Source: Gammaproteobacteria bacterium
GTDB lineage: Bacteria; Pseudomonadota; Gammaproteobacteria; Enterobacterales; Alteromonadaceae
Reading direction: 5' to 3'
Assembly (NCBI GenBank): GCA_018815765.1
Contig: JAHIWM010000063.1
Location: 1-54,837 of the forward strand
DNA length: 54,837 nucleotides
This document shows positions 16,445-26,070 of the stretch, one piece after another. Under the pieces are notes generated by a model. That model saw only the letters and a list, made by a program, of their open reading frames with translations, had not been told where the DNA came from and did not search any database. How positions within the stretch are numbered: position 1 is the first letter of the stretch; each line of letters starts with the position of its first letter. Made by a program: the position numbers and the translations under genes.

Positions 16445-17321
16445 TGTAAAAAGCGCTGGCGCTCTGCTTCGTCAGGCAATTAAAGACAATCATCCGTTAC
16501 AGCTGGTGGGCACTATTAACGCCTACACCGCCATGATGGCTGAACGTGTGGGTCATAAAGCCTTGTACTTATCAGGTGCTGGCGTGGCAAATGCCTCTTT
16601 TGGTTTACCGGATTTAGGCATGACCTCGTTAAACGATGTTTGTGAAGATATCCGCCGTATTACTGGTGCTACTGAACTGCCATTGCTGGTGGATGCAGAT
16701 ACAGGCTGGGGCGGTGCTTTTAATATTGCCCGTACAGTCAAAGAAATGACCAATGCCGGAGCTGCAGGTTTTCATATTGAAGATCAGGTGGCGCAAAAAC
16801 GTTGTGGTCACAGACCGAACAAAGAAATCGTATCTTTGGAAGAAATGGTTGATCGCGTCAAGGCGTCTGTCGATGCCAGAACAGACGAAAACTTTTTTAT
16901 TATGGCGCGCACTGATGCATTGCAACAACAAGGTTTAGAAGCCGCCATCGAACGTGCTTTAGCTTGTGAAGCCGCCGGTGCCGATGCCATTTTTGCTGAA
17001 GCTGTTTATACGCTGGAGCAATATCAGGCCTTTACCAAGGTGCTGAAAGTACCAGTCCTTGCCAATATCACTGAGTTTGGCCAAACGCCGCTGTTTAATA
17101 AAGCAGAGCTGGCTGGCGTAGGTGTCGATATGGTGTTGTATCCGTTGAGTGCCTTCCGCGCTATGAACAAAGCTGCACTGAATGTGTATGAGTCTATTCT
17201 GGCCAATGGCGATCAGAAGGCTGTAGTCGACAGCATGCAAACCCGCGCTGAACTTTACGACTTCCTGAACTATCACAGTTATGAGCAAAAGCTAGATTCC
17301 TTATTTGCGGCTAAAAAATAA
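16437..17321 (+). CDS. prpB: 2-methylisocitrate lyase
   Basis: PrpB cleaves 2-methylisocitrate to pyruvate and succinate, the last step of the methylcitrate cycle. The 294-residue product has the catalytic KRCGH motif (121-125, Cys123) and the metal-binding DADTG (86-90). I start at the ATG 16437 because AGGGGA lies six bases upstream and [13 protein letters not shown] fits the family; the frame extends 33 bases further upstream. It overlaps the end of the GntR gene, indicating one transcript. Confidence 0.96.
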   Translation: MANVKSAGALLRQAIKDNHPLQLVGTINAYTAMMAERVGHKALYLSGAGVANASFGLPDLGMTSLNDVCEDIRRITGATELPLLVDADTGWGGAFNIARTVKEMTNAGAAGFHIEDQVAQKRCGHRPNKEIVSLEEMVDRVKASVDARTDENFFIMARTDALQQQGLEAAIERALACEAAGADAIFAEAVYTLEQYQAFTKVLKVPVLANITEFGQTPLFNKAELAGVGVDMVLYPLSAFRAMNKAALNVYESILANGDQKAVVDSMQTRAELYDFLNYHSYEQKLDSLFAAKK

Positions 17322-17379
17322 AAACAATAACTACAGCATTCAATAAATCAACAGAACAAATTAAAAACGGAGAGACAAG

Positions 17380-18507
17380 ATGGCGAACGCAAAAGAATTA
17401 TCAGGCGCAGGCTTACGTGGCCAAATCGCAGGTAAAACCGCTTTATCCACAGTAGGCAAAACAGGTTCAGGCCTGACCTACCGTGGTTACGACGTCAAAG
17501 ACTTAGCCGCTCACTGTGAATTTGAAGAAGTAGCGCACCTGATTTTAAAAGGCGAGTTACCCAACGAAGCTGAGCTGGCAGCGTATAAAAAACGCTTAAA
17601 GGCTATGCGTAACCTGCCACAGGCATTAAAAGAAGTACTGGAGCGAATCCCTGCTTCAGCTCATCCTATGGATGTAATGCGTACTGGCTGCTCTATGTTA
17701 GGCAATTTAGAAACTGAAGATAGTTTTGCCCAGCAACAAGATGCGACCGACCGTTTATTGGCGATTTTCCCTGGCTTAATTAACTACTGGTATAACTTCA
17801 GCCATAAAGGCCAGCGCATTGACGTGGAAACAGCAGCAGACTCTATTGCCGAGCAGTTCCTCTGGACTTTACATGGTGAAAAGCCAACCCAGCTGCATAC
17901 CGATGTAATGAACTCCTCGCTGATTTTGTACGCAGAGCATGAGTTTAATGCCTCAACCTTCACAGCCCGTGTTTGTGCTTCAACCTTAAGTGATATGCAC
18001 TCTTGTATCACAGGCGCTATAGGTTCATTACGTGGCCCTCTGCACGGTGGCGCTAACGAAGCGGCGATGGAGCTGATTGAAAAGATGGACAATCCGGATG
18101 ATGCCGAAACCAAGTTAATGGGCATGCTGGAACGTAAAGAAAAAATTATGGGTTTTGGCCATGCTATTTATGCAGAGTCCGACCCACGTAACGCAGTGAT
18201 CAAAGAATGGTCAGAAAAGCTGGGTAAAGCCAACGGCAACACCTCTTTGTACGACATTTCTGTGCGCTGTGAAAGCGTCATGTGGCGTGAGAAAAAACTG
18301 TTCTGTAACGCGGATTTCTTCCACGCTTCGGCCTACAACTACATAGGTATTCCAACCAAGCTGTTTACGCCTATTTTTGTCTGTTCACGTTTAACAGGCT
18401 GGGCTGCCCATGTGATGGAACAACGTGCGGACAACCGTATTATTCGCCCAAGTGCTGAATATACAGGTGTGGAACCACGCAGTGTTAAGCCACTATCAAG
18501 CCGTTAA
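17380..18507 (+). CDS. prpC: 2-methylcitrate synthase
   Basis: PrpC condenses propionyl-CoA with oxaloacetate. The 375-residue citrate-synthase-fold protein has the expected triad His222 (GPLHGGANE), His261 (GFGHAIY) and Asp312 (CNADFFHAS). LAGxGLRGQ near the N-terminus and its place between prpB and acnD favour methylcitrate synthase over the TCA citrate synthase. ACGGAGAGA precedes the ATG. Confidence 0.95.
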   Translation: MANAKELSGAGLRGQIAGKTALSTVGKTGSGLTYRGYDVKDLAAHCEFEEVAHLILKGELPNEAELAAYKKRLKAMRNLPQALKEVLERIPASAHPMDVMRTGCSMLGNLETEDSFAQQQDATDRLLAIFPGLINYWYNFSHKGQRIDVETAADSIAEQFLWTLHGEKPTQLHTDVMNSSLILYAEHEFNASTFTARVCASTLSDMHSCITGAIGSLRGPLHGGANEAAMELIEKMDNPDDAETKLMGMLERKEKIMGFGHAIYAESDPRNAVIKEWSEKLGKANGNTSLYDISVRCESVMWREKKLFCNADFFHASAYNYIGIPTKLFTPIFVCSRLTGWAAHVMEQRADNRIIRPSAEYTGVEPRSVKPLSSR

Positions 18508-18529
18508 GCACAAAAAGCACCCAAACTAC

Positions 18530-18550
18530 AAAAGCCCTTAGCGGGCTTTT
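18530..18550 (+). terminator. hairpin between prpC and acnD
   Basis: AAAAGCCC (18530-18537) pairs with GGGCTTTT (18543-18550) around TTAGC. The U-run is short and part of the stem. It could be a weak terminator that lowers acnD-prpF expression relative to prpBC. Confidence 0.6.
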
Positions 18551-18590
18551 ATAGGATCTAAAGTAAACAATTTAACTGAGTGGCCACGCC

Positions 18591-21179
18591 ATGAATTCTA
18601 ATTACCGTAAAAACTTACCAGGCACTAGCCTGGATTATTTTGATGCAGCAGCTGCATGCAACGACATTGAACCGGGCTCTTATGCCAAACTGCCTTATAC
18701 CTCCCGTGTTCATGCTGAAAACTTAGTACGCCGCTGCGATCCGGCGACTTTAACTGACTCATTAAAACAGCTGATTTACCGCAAGCAGGATCTGGATTTT
18801 CCATGGTTTCCGGCCCGGGTGGTGTGCCACGATATTTTAGGTCAAACCGCTTTAGTGGATTTAGCAGGCCTGCGTGATGCTATTGCGCTGCAAGGTGGCG
18901 ATCCGGCCAAAGTAAACCCTGTAGTGCCAACTCAGCTGATTGTCGATCACTCTTTGGCTGTTGAGCATGGTGGTTTTGAAACAGACGCTTTTGAGAAAAA
19001 CCGAGCTATTGAAGACAGACGCAACGACGACAGATTCCACTTTATTAACTGGACCAAAAAAGCCTTTAAAAATGTCGATGTGATACCCCCAGGCAACGGC
19101 ATAATGCACCAGATCAATTTAGAGCGGATGTCACCTGTTATTCACGCTATTGATGGTGTGGCTTTCCCTGATACTTTAGTTGGCACTGATAGCCATACCC
19201 CTCATGTCGATGCGCTGGGTGTCATTGCTATTGGGGTAGGCGGCTTAGAAGCAGAAAGCGTGATGTTAGGTCGCGCCTCCTGGATGCGTCTGCCGGATAT
19301 TATCGGTGTGGAGCTGACGGGCAAAGCACAGCCAGGCATTATGGCCACCGACATAGTTCTGGCCTTGACTGAATTTTTACGTAAAGAAAAAGTAGTGTCT
19401 GCCTATCTGGAGTTTTTTGGCGAAGGGGCAAGCAGCCTGAGTTTAGGTGACCGTGCCACTATCTCCAATATGACGCCAGAATATGGCGCTACTGCTGCTA
19501 TGTTCTCTATCGATCAGCAAACGCTGGATTATTTGACCCTGACAGGCCGTGAGCCAGCGCAAGTTAAGCTGGTTGAAACCTACGCTAAAACTGCAGGGTT
19601 ATGGTCCGACAGTTTAAAAACGGCTGAATACGAACGTGTTATCCGTTTTGATTTATCCAGTGTCGGCCGCACTATTGCCGGTCCTTCCAATCCTCATGCG
19701 CGGGTGTCGACCAGCGATTTAGCCACCAAAGGCATTAGTGGTGTAGTGGAAAACGAGCCGGGTTTAATGCCGGACGGTGCAGTCATTATCGCTGCTATTA
19801 CCAGCTGCACCAACACCAGTAACCCACGTAACGTGATAGCTGCAGGCTTACTGGCCCGCAACGCTAAAGCCAAAGGTTTAAGCCGTAAGCCATGGGTGAA
19901 AAGTTCATTGGCTCCAGGCTCTAAAACTGTGGAGCTGTATTTAAAAGAAGCCAACTTACTGACAGATTTAGAAAGTTTAGGTTTTGGTATTGTTGGTTTT
20001 GCCTGTACTACCTGTAATGGTATGAGTGGCGCTTTAGATCCAGTGATCCAACAAGAGTTGATAGAGCGTGATTTATACGCCACAGCTGTATTGTCCGGTA
20101 ACCGCAACTTTGATGGACGTATTCACCCTTATGCTAAACAGGCGTTTTTAGCTTCTCCTGCTTTAGTCGTGGCTTACGCCATAGCTGGTACTATCCGCTT
20201 TGATATCGAAAAAGACGTGCTTGGGCTGGATCAAAACGGCAACGAAATCCGCTTAAAAGACATCTGGCCAAGCGATGCTGAAATTGATGCTGTAGTGGCA
20301 AGCAGCGTCAAACCTGAACAGTTCCGCAAAGTCTATGAGCCTATGTTTGCAATCTCTGTGGATTACGGCGAAAAAATCAGCCCGCTGTACGACTGGCGCC
20401 CACAAACTACCTATATCCGCCGTCCGCCTTATTGGGAAGGCGCTTTGGCCGGTGAGCGCAGCATGAAAGGTATGAGGGCGTTGGCTGTGCTGGGAGATAA
20501 CATTACCACAGACCATTTATCGCCATCCAACGCCATTATGATGGACAGTGCTGCCGGTGAATACCTGCATAAAATGGGGCTGCCGGAAGAAGATTTTAAC
20601 TCTTATGCCACCCACCGCGGTGACCACTTAACAGCGCAGCGCGCTACTTTTGCCAACCCAAAACTCATCAACGAAATGGCTGTGGTGGATGGCAAAATCA
20701 AACAAGGTTCGTTAACCCGTATTGAGCCTGAAGGTGTGGTGACCCGGATGTGGGAAGCCATTGAAACTTATATGGAACGTAAGCAGCCTTTAATCATTAT
20801 TGCTGGTGCTGATTATGGCCAGGGTTCATCCCGTGACTGGGCGGCCAAAGGTGTGCGTTTAGCTGGAGTTGAAGCCATAGTAGCCGAAGGGTTCGAGCGT
20901 ATTCACCGCACTAACCTGGTGGGCATGGGGGTATTACCGCTGGAGTTTAAAGCTGGGGTCAACCGTAAAACCTTAGCTTTGGATGGCACAGAAAGTTATG
21001 ACGTGACAGGTGAACGTACACCTCGCACTACCTTAACTTTAGTGATCACCCGTAAAAACGGTGAAATGCTGCAGGTGCCCGTGACATGCCGGTTAGATAC
21101 CGCCGAAGAAGTGTCCATTTATGAAGCGGGTGGCGTGTTACAGCGTTTTGCCAAAGACTTCCTTGAAGCTAAGGTCTAA
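18591..21179 (+). CDS. acnD: Fe/S-dependent 2-methylcitrate dehydratase
   Basis: AcnD dehydrates 2-methylcitrate to a 2-methylaconitate isomer that PrpF must then convert; the pair replaces PrpD. The 862-residue aconitase-family protein has the three cluster cysteines Cys406 (TSCTNTSNP), Cys472 and Cys475 (ACTTCNGMSG). SSRDWAAKG in the swivel domain is also typical. Its place next to prpF and prpC distinguishes it from AcnA. prpF begins 12 bases downstream. Confidence 0.95.
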   Translation: MNSNYRKNLPGTSLDYFDAAAACNDIEPGSYAKLPYTSRVHAENLVRRCDPATLTDSLKQLIYRKQDLDFPWFPARVVCHDILGQTALVDLAGLRDAIALQGGDPAKVNPVVPTQLIVDHSLAVEHGGFETDAFEKNRAIEDRRNDDRFHFINWTKKAFKNVDVIPPGNGIMHQINLERMSPVIHAIDGVAFPDTLVGTDSHTPHVDALGVIAIGVGGLEAESVMLGRASWMRLPDIIGVELTGKAQPGIMATDIVLALTEFLRKEKVVSAYLEFFGEGASSLSLGDRATISNMTPEYGATAAMFSIDQQTLDYLTLTGREPAQVKLVETYAKTAGLWSDSLKTAEYERVIRFDLSSVGRTIAGPSNPHARVSTSDLATKGISGVVENEPGLMPDGAVIIAAITSCTNTSNPRNVIAAGLLARNAKAKGLSRKPWVKSSLAPGSKTVELYLKEANLLTDLESLGFGIVGFACTTCNGMSGALDPVIQQELIERDLYATAVLSGNRNFDGRIHPYAKQAFLASPALVVAYAIAGTIRFDIEKDVLGLDQNGNEIRLKDIWPSDAEIDAVVASSVKPEQFRKVYEPMFAISVDYGEKISPLYDWRPQTTYIRRPPYWEGALAGERSMKGMRALAVLGDNITTDHLSPSNAIMMDSAAGEYLHKMGLPEEDFNSYATHRGDHLTAQRATFANPKLINEMAVVDGKIKQGSLTRIEPEGVVTRMWEAIETYMERKQPLIIIAGADYGQGSSRDWAAKGVRLAGVEAIVAEGFERIHRTNLVGMGVLPLEFKAGVNRKTLALDGTESYDVTGERTPRTTLTLVITRKNGEMLQVPVTCRLDTAEEVSIYEAGGVLQRFAKDFLEAKV

Positions 21180-21190
21180 GGGGCAACAGA

Positions 21191-22384
21191 GTGAGTTATT
21201 TACCACAAATTAAAATACCAGCCACCTATATCCGTGGTGGTACCAGCAAAGGTGTGTTTTTCCGTTTGCAGGATTTACCCGAAGCTGCCCAAATCCCAGG
21301 CGCTGCCCGTGACGCCTTATTGCTGCGTGTGATTGGCAGCCCGGATCCGTACGGTAAACAAATTGACGGCATGGGCGGCGCTACCTCCAGTACCAGCAAA
21401 ACTGTGATTTTAGCCAAAAGCTCTAAAAGTGATCATGATGTCGACTACTTGTTTGGTCAGGTATCAATAGATAAAGCTTTTGTTGATTGGAGCGGTAATT
21501 GCGGCAATTTATCTGCAGCTGTTGGCTCTTTTGCCATCAGCGCTGGTTTGATTGACGCGAACCGTATTCCACAAAATGGCAAAGCTACAGTGCGAATTTG
21601 GCAGGCCAATATTGGCAAAACCATTATTGCCCATGTGCCGATGATCAACGGCGAAGTGCAGGAAAGCGGTGATTTTGAACTGGATGGGGTGACCTTTCCT
21701 GCCGCTGAAGTGCAATTGGAATTTATCGACCCGGCCGCTGATGAAGACGGCGAGGGCGGTGGTTCTATGTTCCCAACGGGTAACTTAGTCGATGATTTGG
21801 AGGTGCCGGGAGTAGGCACTTTAAAAGCCACACTGATTAATGCCGGTATTCCGACTATTTTTATCAACGCCAAAGAGATTGGTTACACAGGCACAGAGCT
21901 GCAGGATGCCATTAATGGCGATGCGAAAGCATTGGCCATGTTTGAGACTATCCGTGCTTATGGTGCAGTCAAAATGGGTTTAATATCGCATATAGACGAA
22001 GCTAAAAGCCGTCAGCATACGCCTAAGGTGGCTTTTGTCGCGCCAGCTGTCGATTATGTTTCGTCCAGTGGTAAAGCCGTGACTACAGCAGATATGGATT
22101 TGGTGGTGCGCGCTTTATCTATGGGTAAATTGCATCATGCCATGATGGGCACAGCTGCTGTGGCCATTGGCACAGCAGCTGCTATTCCAGGCACTTTAGT
22201 CAATCAGGCAGCTGGTGGTGTAAAACGCAAAGCTGTGCGTTTTGGTCATCCGTCCGGCACTTTAAGAGTGGGCGCTGAGGCCGCCTTGGTGGCAGGTGAG
22301 TGGAAAGTAACCAAAGCTATAATGAGCCGAAGTGCACGAGTATTGATGGAAGGCTGGGTGCGGGTGCCTGCAGGTACATTTTAA
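21191..22384 (+). CDS. prpF: 2-methylaconitate cis-trans isomerase
   Basis: PrpF isomerises the AcnD product so that an aconitase can hydrate it to 2-methylisocitrate. The 397-residue product has YIRGGTSKGVFFR near residues 13-25, DGMGGATSSTSKT, and WSGNCGNLSAAVG, all typical of the PrpF family. The start is GTG at 21191 with AAGGGG upstream. It is the last gene of the operon; no clear T-rich terminator follows. Confidence 0.95.
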   Translation: MSYLPQIKIPATYIRGGTSKGVFFRLQDLPEAAQIPGAARDALLLRVIGSPDPYGKQIDGMGGATSSTSKTVILAKSSKSDHDVDYLFGQVSIDKAFVDWSGNCGNLSAAVGSFAISAGLIDANRIPQNGKATVRIWQANIGKTIIAHVPMINGEVQESGDFELDGVTFPAAEVQLEFIDPAADEDGEGGGSMFPTGNLVDDLEVPGVGTLKATLINAGIPTIFINAKEIGYTGTELQDAINGDAKALAMFETIRAYGAVKMGLISHIDEAKSRQHTPKVAFVAPAVDYVSSSGKAVTTADMDLVVRALSMGKLHHAMMGTAAVAIGTAAAIPGTLVNQAAGGVKRKAVRFGHPSGTLRVGAEAALVAGEWKVTKAIMSRSARVLMEGWVRVPAGTF

Positions 22385-22533
22385 GCTAAATAAAATGGTA
22401 AAAATGATAATTTGTAACTGTAGTGCTGAATTATCGACTTATTATTCCAGTATAAATAACCTGCGATGTTGAAAAGGTGGGTTATTCTCTGTAGATTGAG
22501 TATCGAATTTACGATTTTTTTGGGGAGTCTTAG

Positions 22534-22938
22534 ATGAAGAAGTTAGGTTACAGCCTGTTTGCCGCCTTATGTTTAAGTTCTGCAACACTGTCTACTGCAG
22601 TGAAAGCTGAAACAGTGGACTACCAGTATCTGACCGTTGCCGGTTATCTGAATTTTTATTTATTAAATTTAAATGCCTGTGAAGATTTCCATCCGGAAAT
22701 CCGTCAGCAGGCTTATGACGCTGAAAAGCAGCTGTATCCATGGCTGACCAAGTTAGAGCAAAAATTAAAAGGCGCAGACACTGACAATAAAACCTTGTCT
22801 GGTGTGGTGCAAAAACGTCGCGAAGCATTAAACCTGCAAATCAGCGAAGGTGATTTTACTTTGGATCACTGCAAAGCTATTGTGAAGTTATTGTCTGCTG
22901 ACGGCTTAGATCAAACACTGTTAAAAAGCCTGAACTAA
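22534..22938 (+). CDS. small exported protein of unknown function
   Basis: This 134-residue protein has a signal peptide (about 1-25, cleavage after VKA) and a mostly helical mature part. Two mature cysteines, in NACEDF and DHCKAIV, could form a disulfide. I do not recognise a family. TTGGGGAG precedes the ATG, and a terminator follows, so it is its own transcription unit. Confidence 0.75.
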   Translation: MKKLGYSLFAALCLSSATLSTAVKAETVDYQYLTVAGYLNFYLLNLNACEDFHPEIRQQAYDAEKQLYPWLTKLEQKLKGADTDNKTLSGVVQKRREALNLQISEGDFTLDHCKAIVKLLSADGLDQTLLKSLN

Positions 22939-22972
22939 AAATCTGAACAACTAACTTTATATCCAGTGTTTT

Positions 22973-23015
22973 AAAAAACCACTTGCCTCAGCCTGAGCAG
23001 GTGGTTTTTGTTTTC
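22973..23015 (+). terminator. terminator after the small exported protein gene
   Basis: AAAACCACTTGC (from 22973) pairs with GCAGGTGGTTTTT (22997-23009) with one G-T type mismatch, followed by GTTTT. Confidence 0.85.
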
Positions 23016-23053
23016 AACCCAAGCTCTGCCGCTTATTTTTACCGGTGTTTGTT

Positions 23054-23548
23054 ATGTCTGTATCTACTTTATCTGTCATTGATGTCCCACAACTAATGCT
23101 GGTGCAGCAAAACTGCTACAGCGAAGATCTGGTTGAATCAGCCACTGTGATGGCGAATCGAATTTCCGCTTTTACTAACACTTGCTGGGGCTATTTTATT
23201 GAGCAGCAAATGGCTGGTTATCTGCTGGCTTATCCGTCTGTGCTTGGTAGCATTACACCTTTAGCGGCGGCTTTTCCTGTTTATCAAAAAGCTAACTGCT
23301 TGTATCTGCACGATATGGCAATTTCCAGTGATTTTCGAGGGCAGTCATTAGCTCCGAAGTTACTGGCTTATGCCAGCACTGAAGCATACAAAATGGGGTT
23401 ACAGGCTTTGGCCTTAGTGGCAGTGCAGGGTGCTGAAGGCTATTGGGCTAAACAAGGTTTTGTCAAAGTGACAGATGTGACTTCAGAGCAGCAGGCTATT
23501 CTGGATACTTATTTACCAGAAATAGCCTGTTATATGATCAAACAATAA
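23054..23548 (+). CDS. GNAT-family N-acetyltransferase
   Basis: The 164-residue product has the GNAT fold signature. A strand LYLHDMAIS is followed by the acetyl-CoA loop SSDFRGQSLAPKLL (near 95-110), and a later segment reads ALVAVQGAEGYWAKQGFVKV. The substrate is unknown. I choose the ATG at 23054; an in-frame GTG at 23045 would add three residues. Its stop codon overlaps a large palindrome, and it converges on a patatin-like gene. Confidence 0.85.
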   Translation: MSVSTLSVIDVPQLMLVQQNCYSEDLVESATVMANRISAFTNTCWGYFIEQQMAGYLLAYPSVLGSITPLAAAFPVYQKANCLYLHDMAISSDFRGQSLAPKLLAYASTEAYKMGLQALALVAVQGAEGYWAKQGFVKVTDVTSEQQAILDTYLPEIACYMIKQ

Positions 23549-23602
23549 AAATGGGGTCAGATCACATTGTTAACTGTTAACAATGTGATCTGACCCCATT
23601 TT
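23548..23602. repeat. perfect 27-bp palindrome between convergent genes
   Basis: Arms 23548-23574 and 23576-23602 are perfect reverse complements with a single T between them. The sequence contains GGGGTCAGATCA and GTTAAC. It touches both flanking stop codons and has A/T runs at each end, so it can terminate transcription both ways. It matches the palindrome at 10333-10375. Confidence 0.92.
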
Positions 23603-24638
23603 AAAGTTTTTCCAGCAAATAGTTACCGGATTTTAAATCGTCTGCCAGTTCTTTTGAGCGTTCCAGCACTAGGGCCCAATACTCTAGACGCTGAGTGTCT
23701 GTTAGTTTGTCGAAATCCTTGCGGTCTGGAATTTTGCCGTAAGGCAGGGATTTCACCCAGGATTCTGATGGGCACAGCAGGATCATCTTGTCCATTTGCG
23801 CTGCTTTAGCGCGGCGCCATGGTAAGGATTTATCAAACCAGCCAGGGATCAGGTACGGATAAAAGTGTGGATATAAAATCAAACCTTCCTGCTGGTAAGG
23901 CAAGGACAAATGATAATCCAGCAAGCCGCCGTCCATATACAAACCCGGGGGTAAACCAACAGGATCTTTGACAGGATGCATCACCATAGGAATAGAACCT
24001 GAAGCCAATAAACTGGCTTTAAAATTGTCTGGTGTCAGTGGATAAGCTTCGTGCGGCACCTGCTGCAACAAGCCCGGATTACTGTGATTTTGCATCACTA
24101 CTCTTTTATAAAACCGTTGTAACAACGCAGGTTTGAGCAGATTCGCGCCAGCTGCTAACAGCAAACGCCTGATTTGCGCCGCTTTGCGTTCAGATTTTCT
24201 TACTTTCACTTCGCGGGCAGCAATAAAATTCAGTTGCAGTACAGGGTTATTCAGCACCTGTAAAATGCAGTCGTCGTCAGGAAATACCTGATCCAATACG
24301 GCAGCTGAGGTAGAAGTAATTTGATCTATGCTGGCCTTGGGCGGAAAACACAAGCTGCTATAAGCTTTAGCAAAACGTTCAGTCGCAGCTGCAGGGTTTT
24401 GCTGCGTGACACAGGCAAAACGCCAGGCACCGGCCGAACTGCCGACTAAAGATAAAGGCGTGTTTCTGTCTTTAAAAAACTCACCAAACAGATACTGATC
24501 TAAACCAAATAAGCAAAACCATTTAGGACCACCACTGGCGCCTAAAACTAAATCGATATCCTGCTGACGTAAGCCATGTTGCTGCAGATGTTCAAAGGCC
24601 GTGGCTCCCGCCAGTACTCTTAATGTCGATACTGTCAC
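23601..24638 (-). CDS. patatin-like phospholipase family protein
   Basis: The 345-residue protein shows the patatin catalytic set: the oxyanion motif GASGGPKW near residue 33, the nucleophile serine in VGSSAGAWR near 66-70, and the DGG of MDGGLLDYH near 237 that supplies the catalytic Asp. It probably hydrolyses acyl esters of lipids. No signal peptide is visible, so it is likely cytoplasmic or peripheral to the inner membrane. The start is a GTG with AGGA upstream. It lies 24 bases downstream of dgt on the same strand. Confidence 0.88.
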   Translation of the reverse strand: MTVSTLRVLAGATAFEHLQQHGLRQQDIDLVLGASGGPKWFCLFGLDQYLFGEFFKDRNTPLSLVGSSAGAWRFACVTQQNPAAATERFAKAYSSLCFPPKASIDQITSTSAAVLDQVFPDDDCILQVLNNPVLQLNFIAAREVKVRKSERKAAQIRRLLLAAGANLLKPALLQRFYKRVVMQNHSNPGLLQQVPHEAYPLTPDNFKASLLASGSIPMVMHPVKDPVGLPPGLYMDGGLLDYHLSLPYQQEGLILYPHFYPYLIPGWFDKSLPWRRAKAAQMDKMILLCPSESWVKSLPYGKIPDRKDFDKLTDTQRLEYWALVLERSKELADDLKSGNYLLEKL

Positions 24639-24662
24639 CCGAATCCTATCCTCATTCTAATC

Positions 24663-25934
24663 TTACAAAGATGCCGCGAATAATTGCTGATGCATACGCA
24701 GCGCATATTCATCAGTCATACCTGACACATAATCACAAATAACCCGCATCTTGCTCTGTTCGTTGTCCGCCATAAGCCAGCGGTTTTTGGTGTTGGCCGG
24801 CAACAAACGTTCCGCTTCTGAACTAAAAGCCTCAAACAATGAGCGGACAATTTGTTGACCTTTGTATTCGCCCCGTTGCACGTCGGGCGATAAAATTACG
24901 GCCTCATACACAAAGCTTTTTAACAGTTGCAATAGCTGTTGTTGCGGCTCTGGTAGTCGTGCATTGTATCGAATTAATGGATCCTGACTGTCTGGCAGCG
25001 ACTGATACAACTCAATACTGGTGATCAGCAAATTTACCAGAGCGCCAATGGCATCTTTACGAATATGATGTTCGGGTATAAATAATTTTTGGCTGATATG
25101 TTTTAACGCGCTGGCAATATCAACGGGTAACTTCGCCATTTCAGGTTCTGCCAAACGGCGCCAGTGTTCAATGGTCACAGTACCAGTCACTATCGCATCT
25201 TCTAAGTCGTGTACACCGTAAGCTATATCATCGGCCAGCTACATAATCGAAGCGTCCAGTGATTTATGCAGAGATTTTAGAAAGGGCGCTTTATCAAGTT
25301 TTTCAGTGCGCTGAAAAGCACTGCGATCCGCTGCTGATAACGGGCTTAAGATCCAGTCAAGTAAATCACTGTCAGCGGCATAAATAGCTTTGCAGGGTTT
25401 GACGGTGAGCCCTTGTTCAAACTGATCGAGGGCAGGTTGGACTATCGGATACTTGAGTAAACCCAATAAAGTACGGCGGCTTAAATTCATACCACCACTG
25501 GCTGTATAGGGTTCCAGTTTGCCAACAATACGCAAAGTCTGACCGTTACCTTCAAAACCACCGAAATGCTGCATACAGGCGTTTAGTGCTTTTTCACCAC
25601 CGTGGCCAAAAGGCGGATGGCCTAAATCATGGGCCAGACACAAAGCTTCCATCAGGCTGTCCTGCGCTAATAAAGAGCGCAGTGCAGGATCGTCTTGTTG
25701 GTAGCTTAATTGCGCTACTAACGCCGTGCCTATTTGTGCAGCTTCTAAAGAGTGGGTCAGGCGGGTGCGGTAGAAGTCATTCTGGCCTATACCCATAATC
25801 TGGGTTTTAGCCTGCAAGCGACGAAAAGCCGCAGAGTGCAGAATTCTGGCTCTGTCTCTTTGCCATGGTGTTCGGTGATCGTTTGGTCTCTGACTATGTT
25901 CGGCAAGACGGCGTTCGGCCCACAGATGCTGCAT
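24663..25934 (-). pseudogene. dgt: dGTP triphosphohydrolase with an in-frame amber codon
   Basis: The intact reading would be 423 codons of an HD-domain dGTPase, which converts dGTP to deoxyguanosine and triphosphate. The N-terminal part has [10 protein letters not shown] and [14 protein letters not shown] with metal-binding His/Asp. At codon 232 a TAG (25239-25241) interrupts the same frame: SIM-stop-LADDIAYGVHDLED. Family members usually have Glu here, so one G-to-T change explains it. The fourth metal ligand, an Asp of the LADD segment, falls after the stop, so the short product should be inactive. Readthrough or a sequencing error remains possible. Confidence 0.88.
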
Positions 25935-26013
25935 ACAAAATCCTTCTGAAATACTTACTTTATGCTACGGCAAAAGCAGAAAAGAGGCGATGCGTATTTT
26001 TCACAAATACCAC

Positions 26014-26050
26014 TGGACAAATAAACAGTGATTGCTGTATAAATGTTCAG
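26014..26050 (+). promoter_or_regulatory. yebG promoter with LexA-box-like site
   Basis: TGGACA (26014-26019) and TATAAA (26038-26043) are 18 bases apart. CTGTATAAATGTTCAG (26035-26050) overlaps the -10 and matches CTGT-N8-ACAG except for one base. yebG is an SOS gene in E. coli, so LexA repression is likely. Confidence 0.7.
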
Positions 26051-26070
26051 TATCAAAAGCAGGAGGATTT

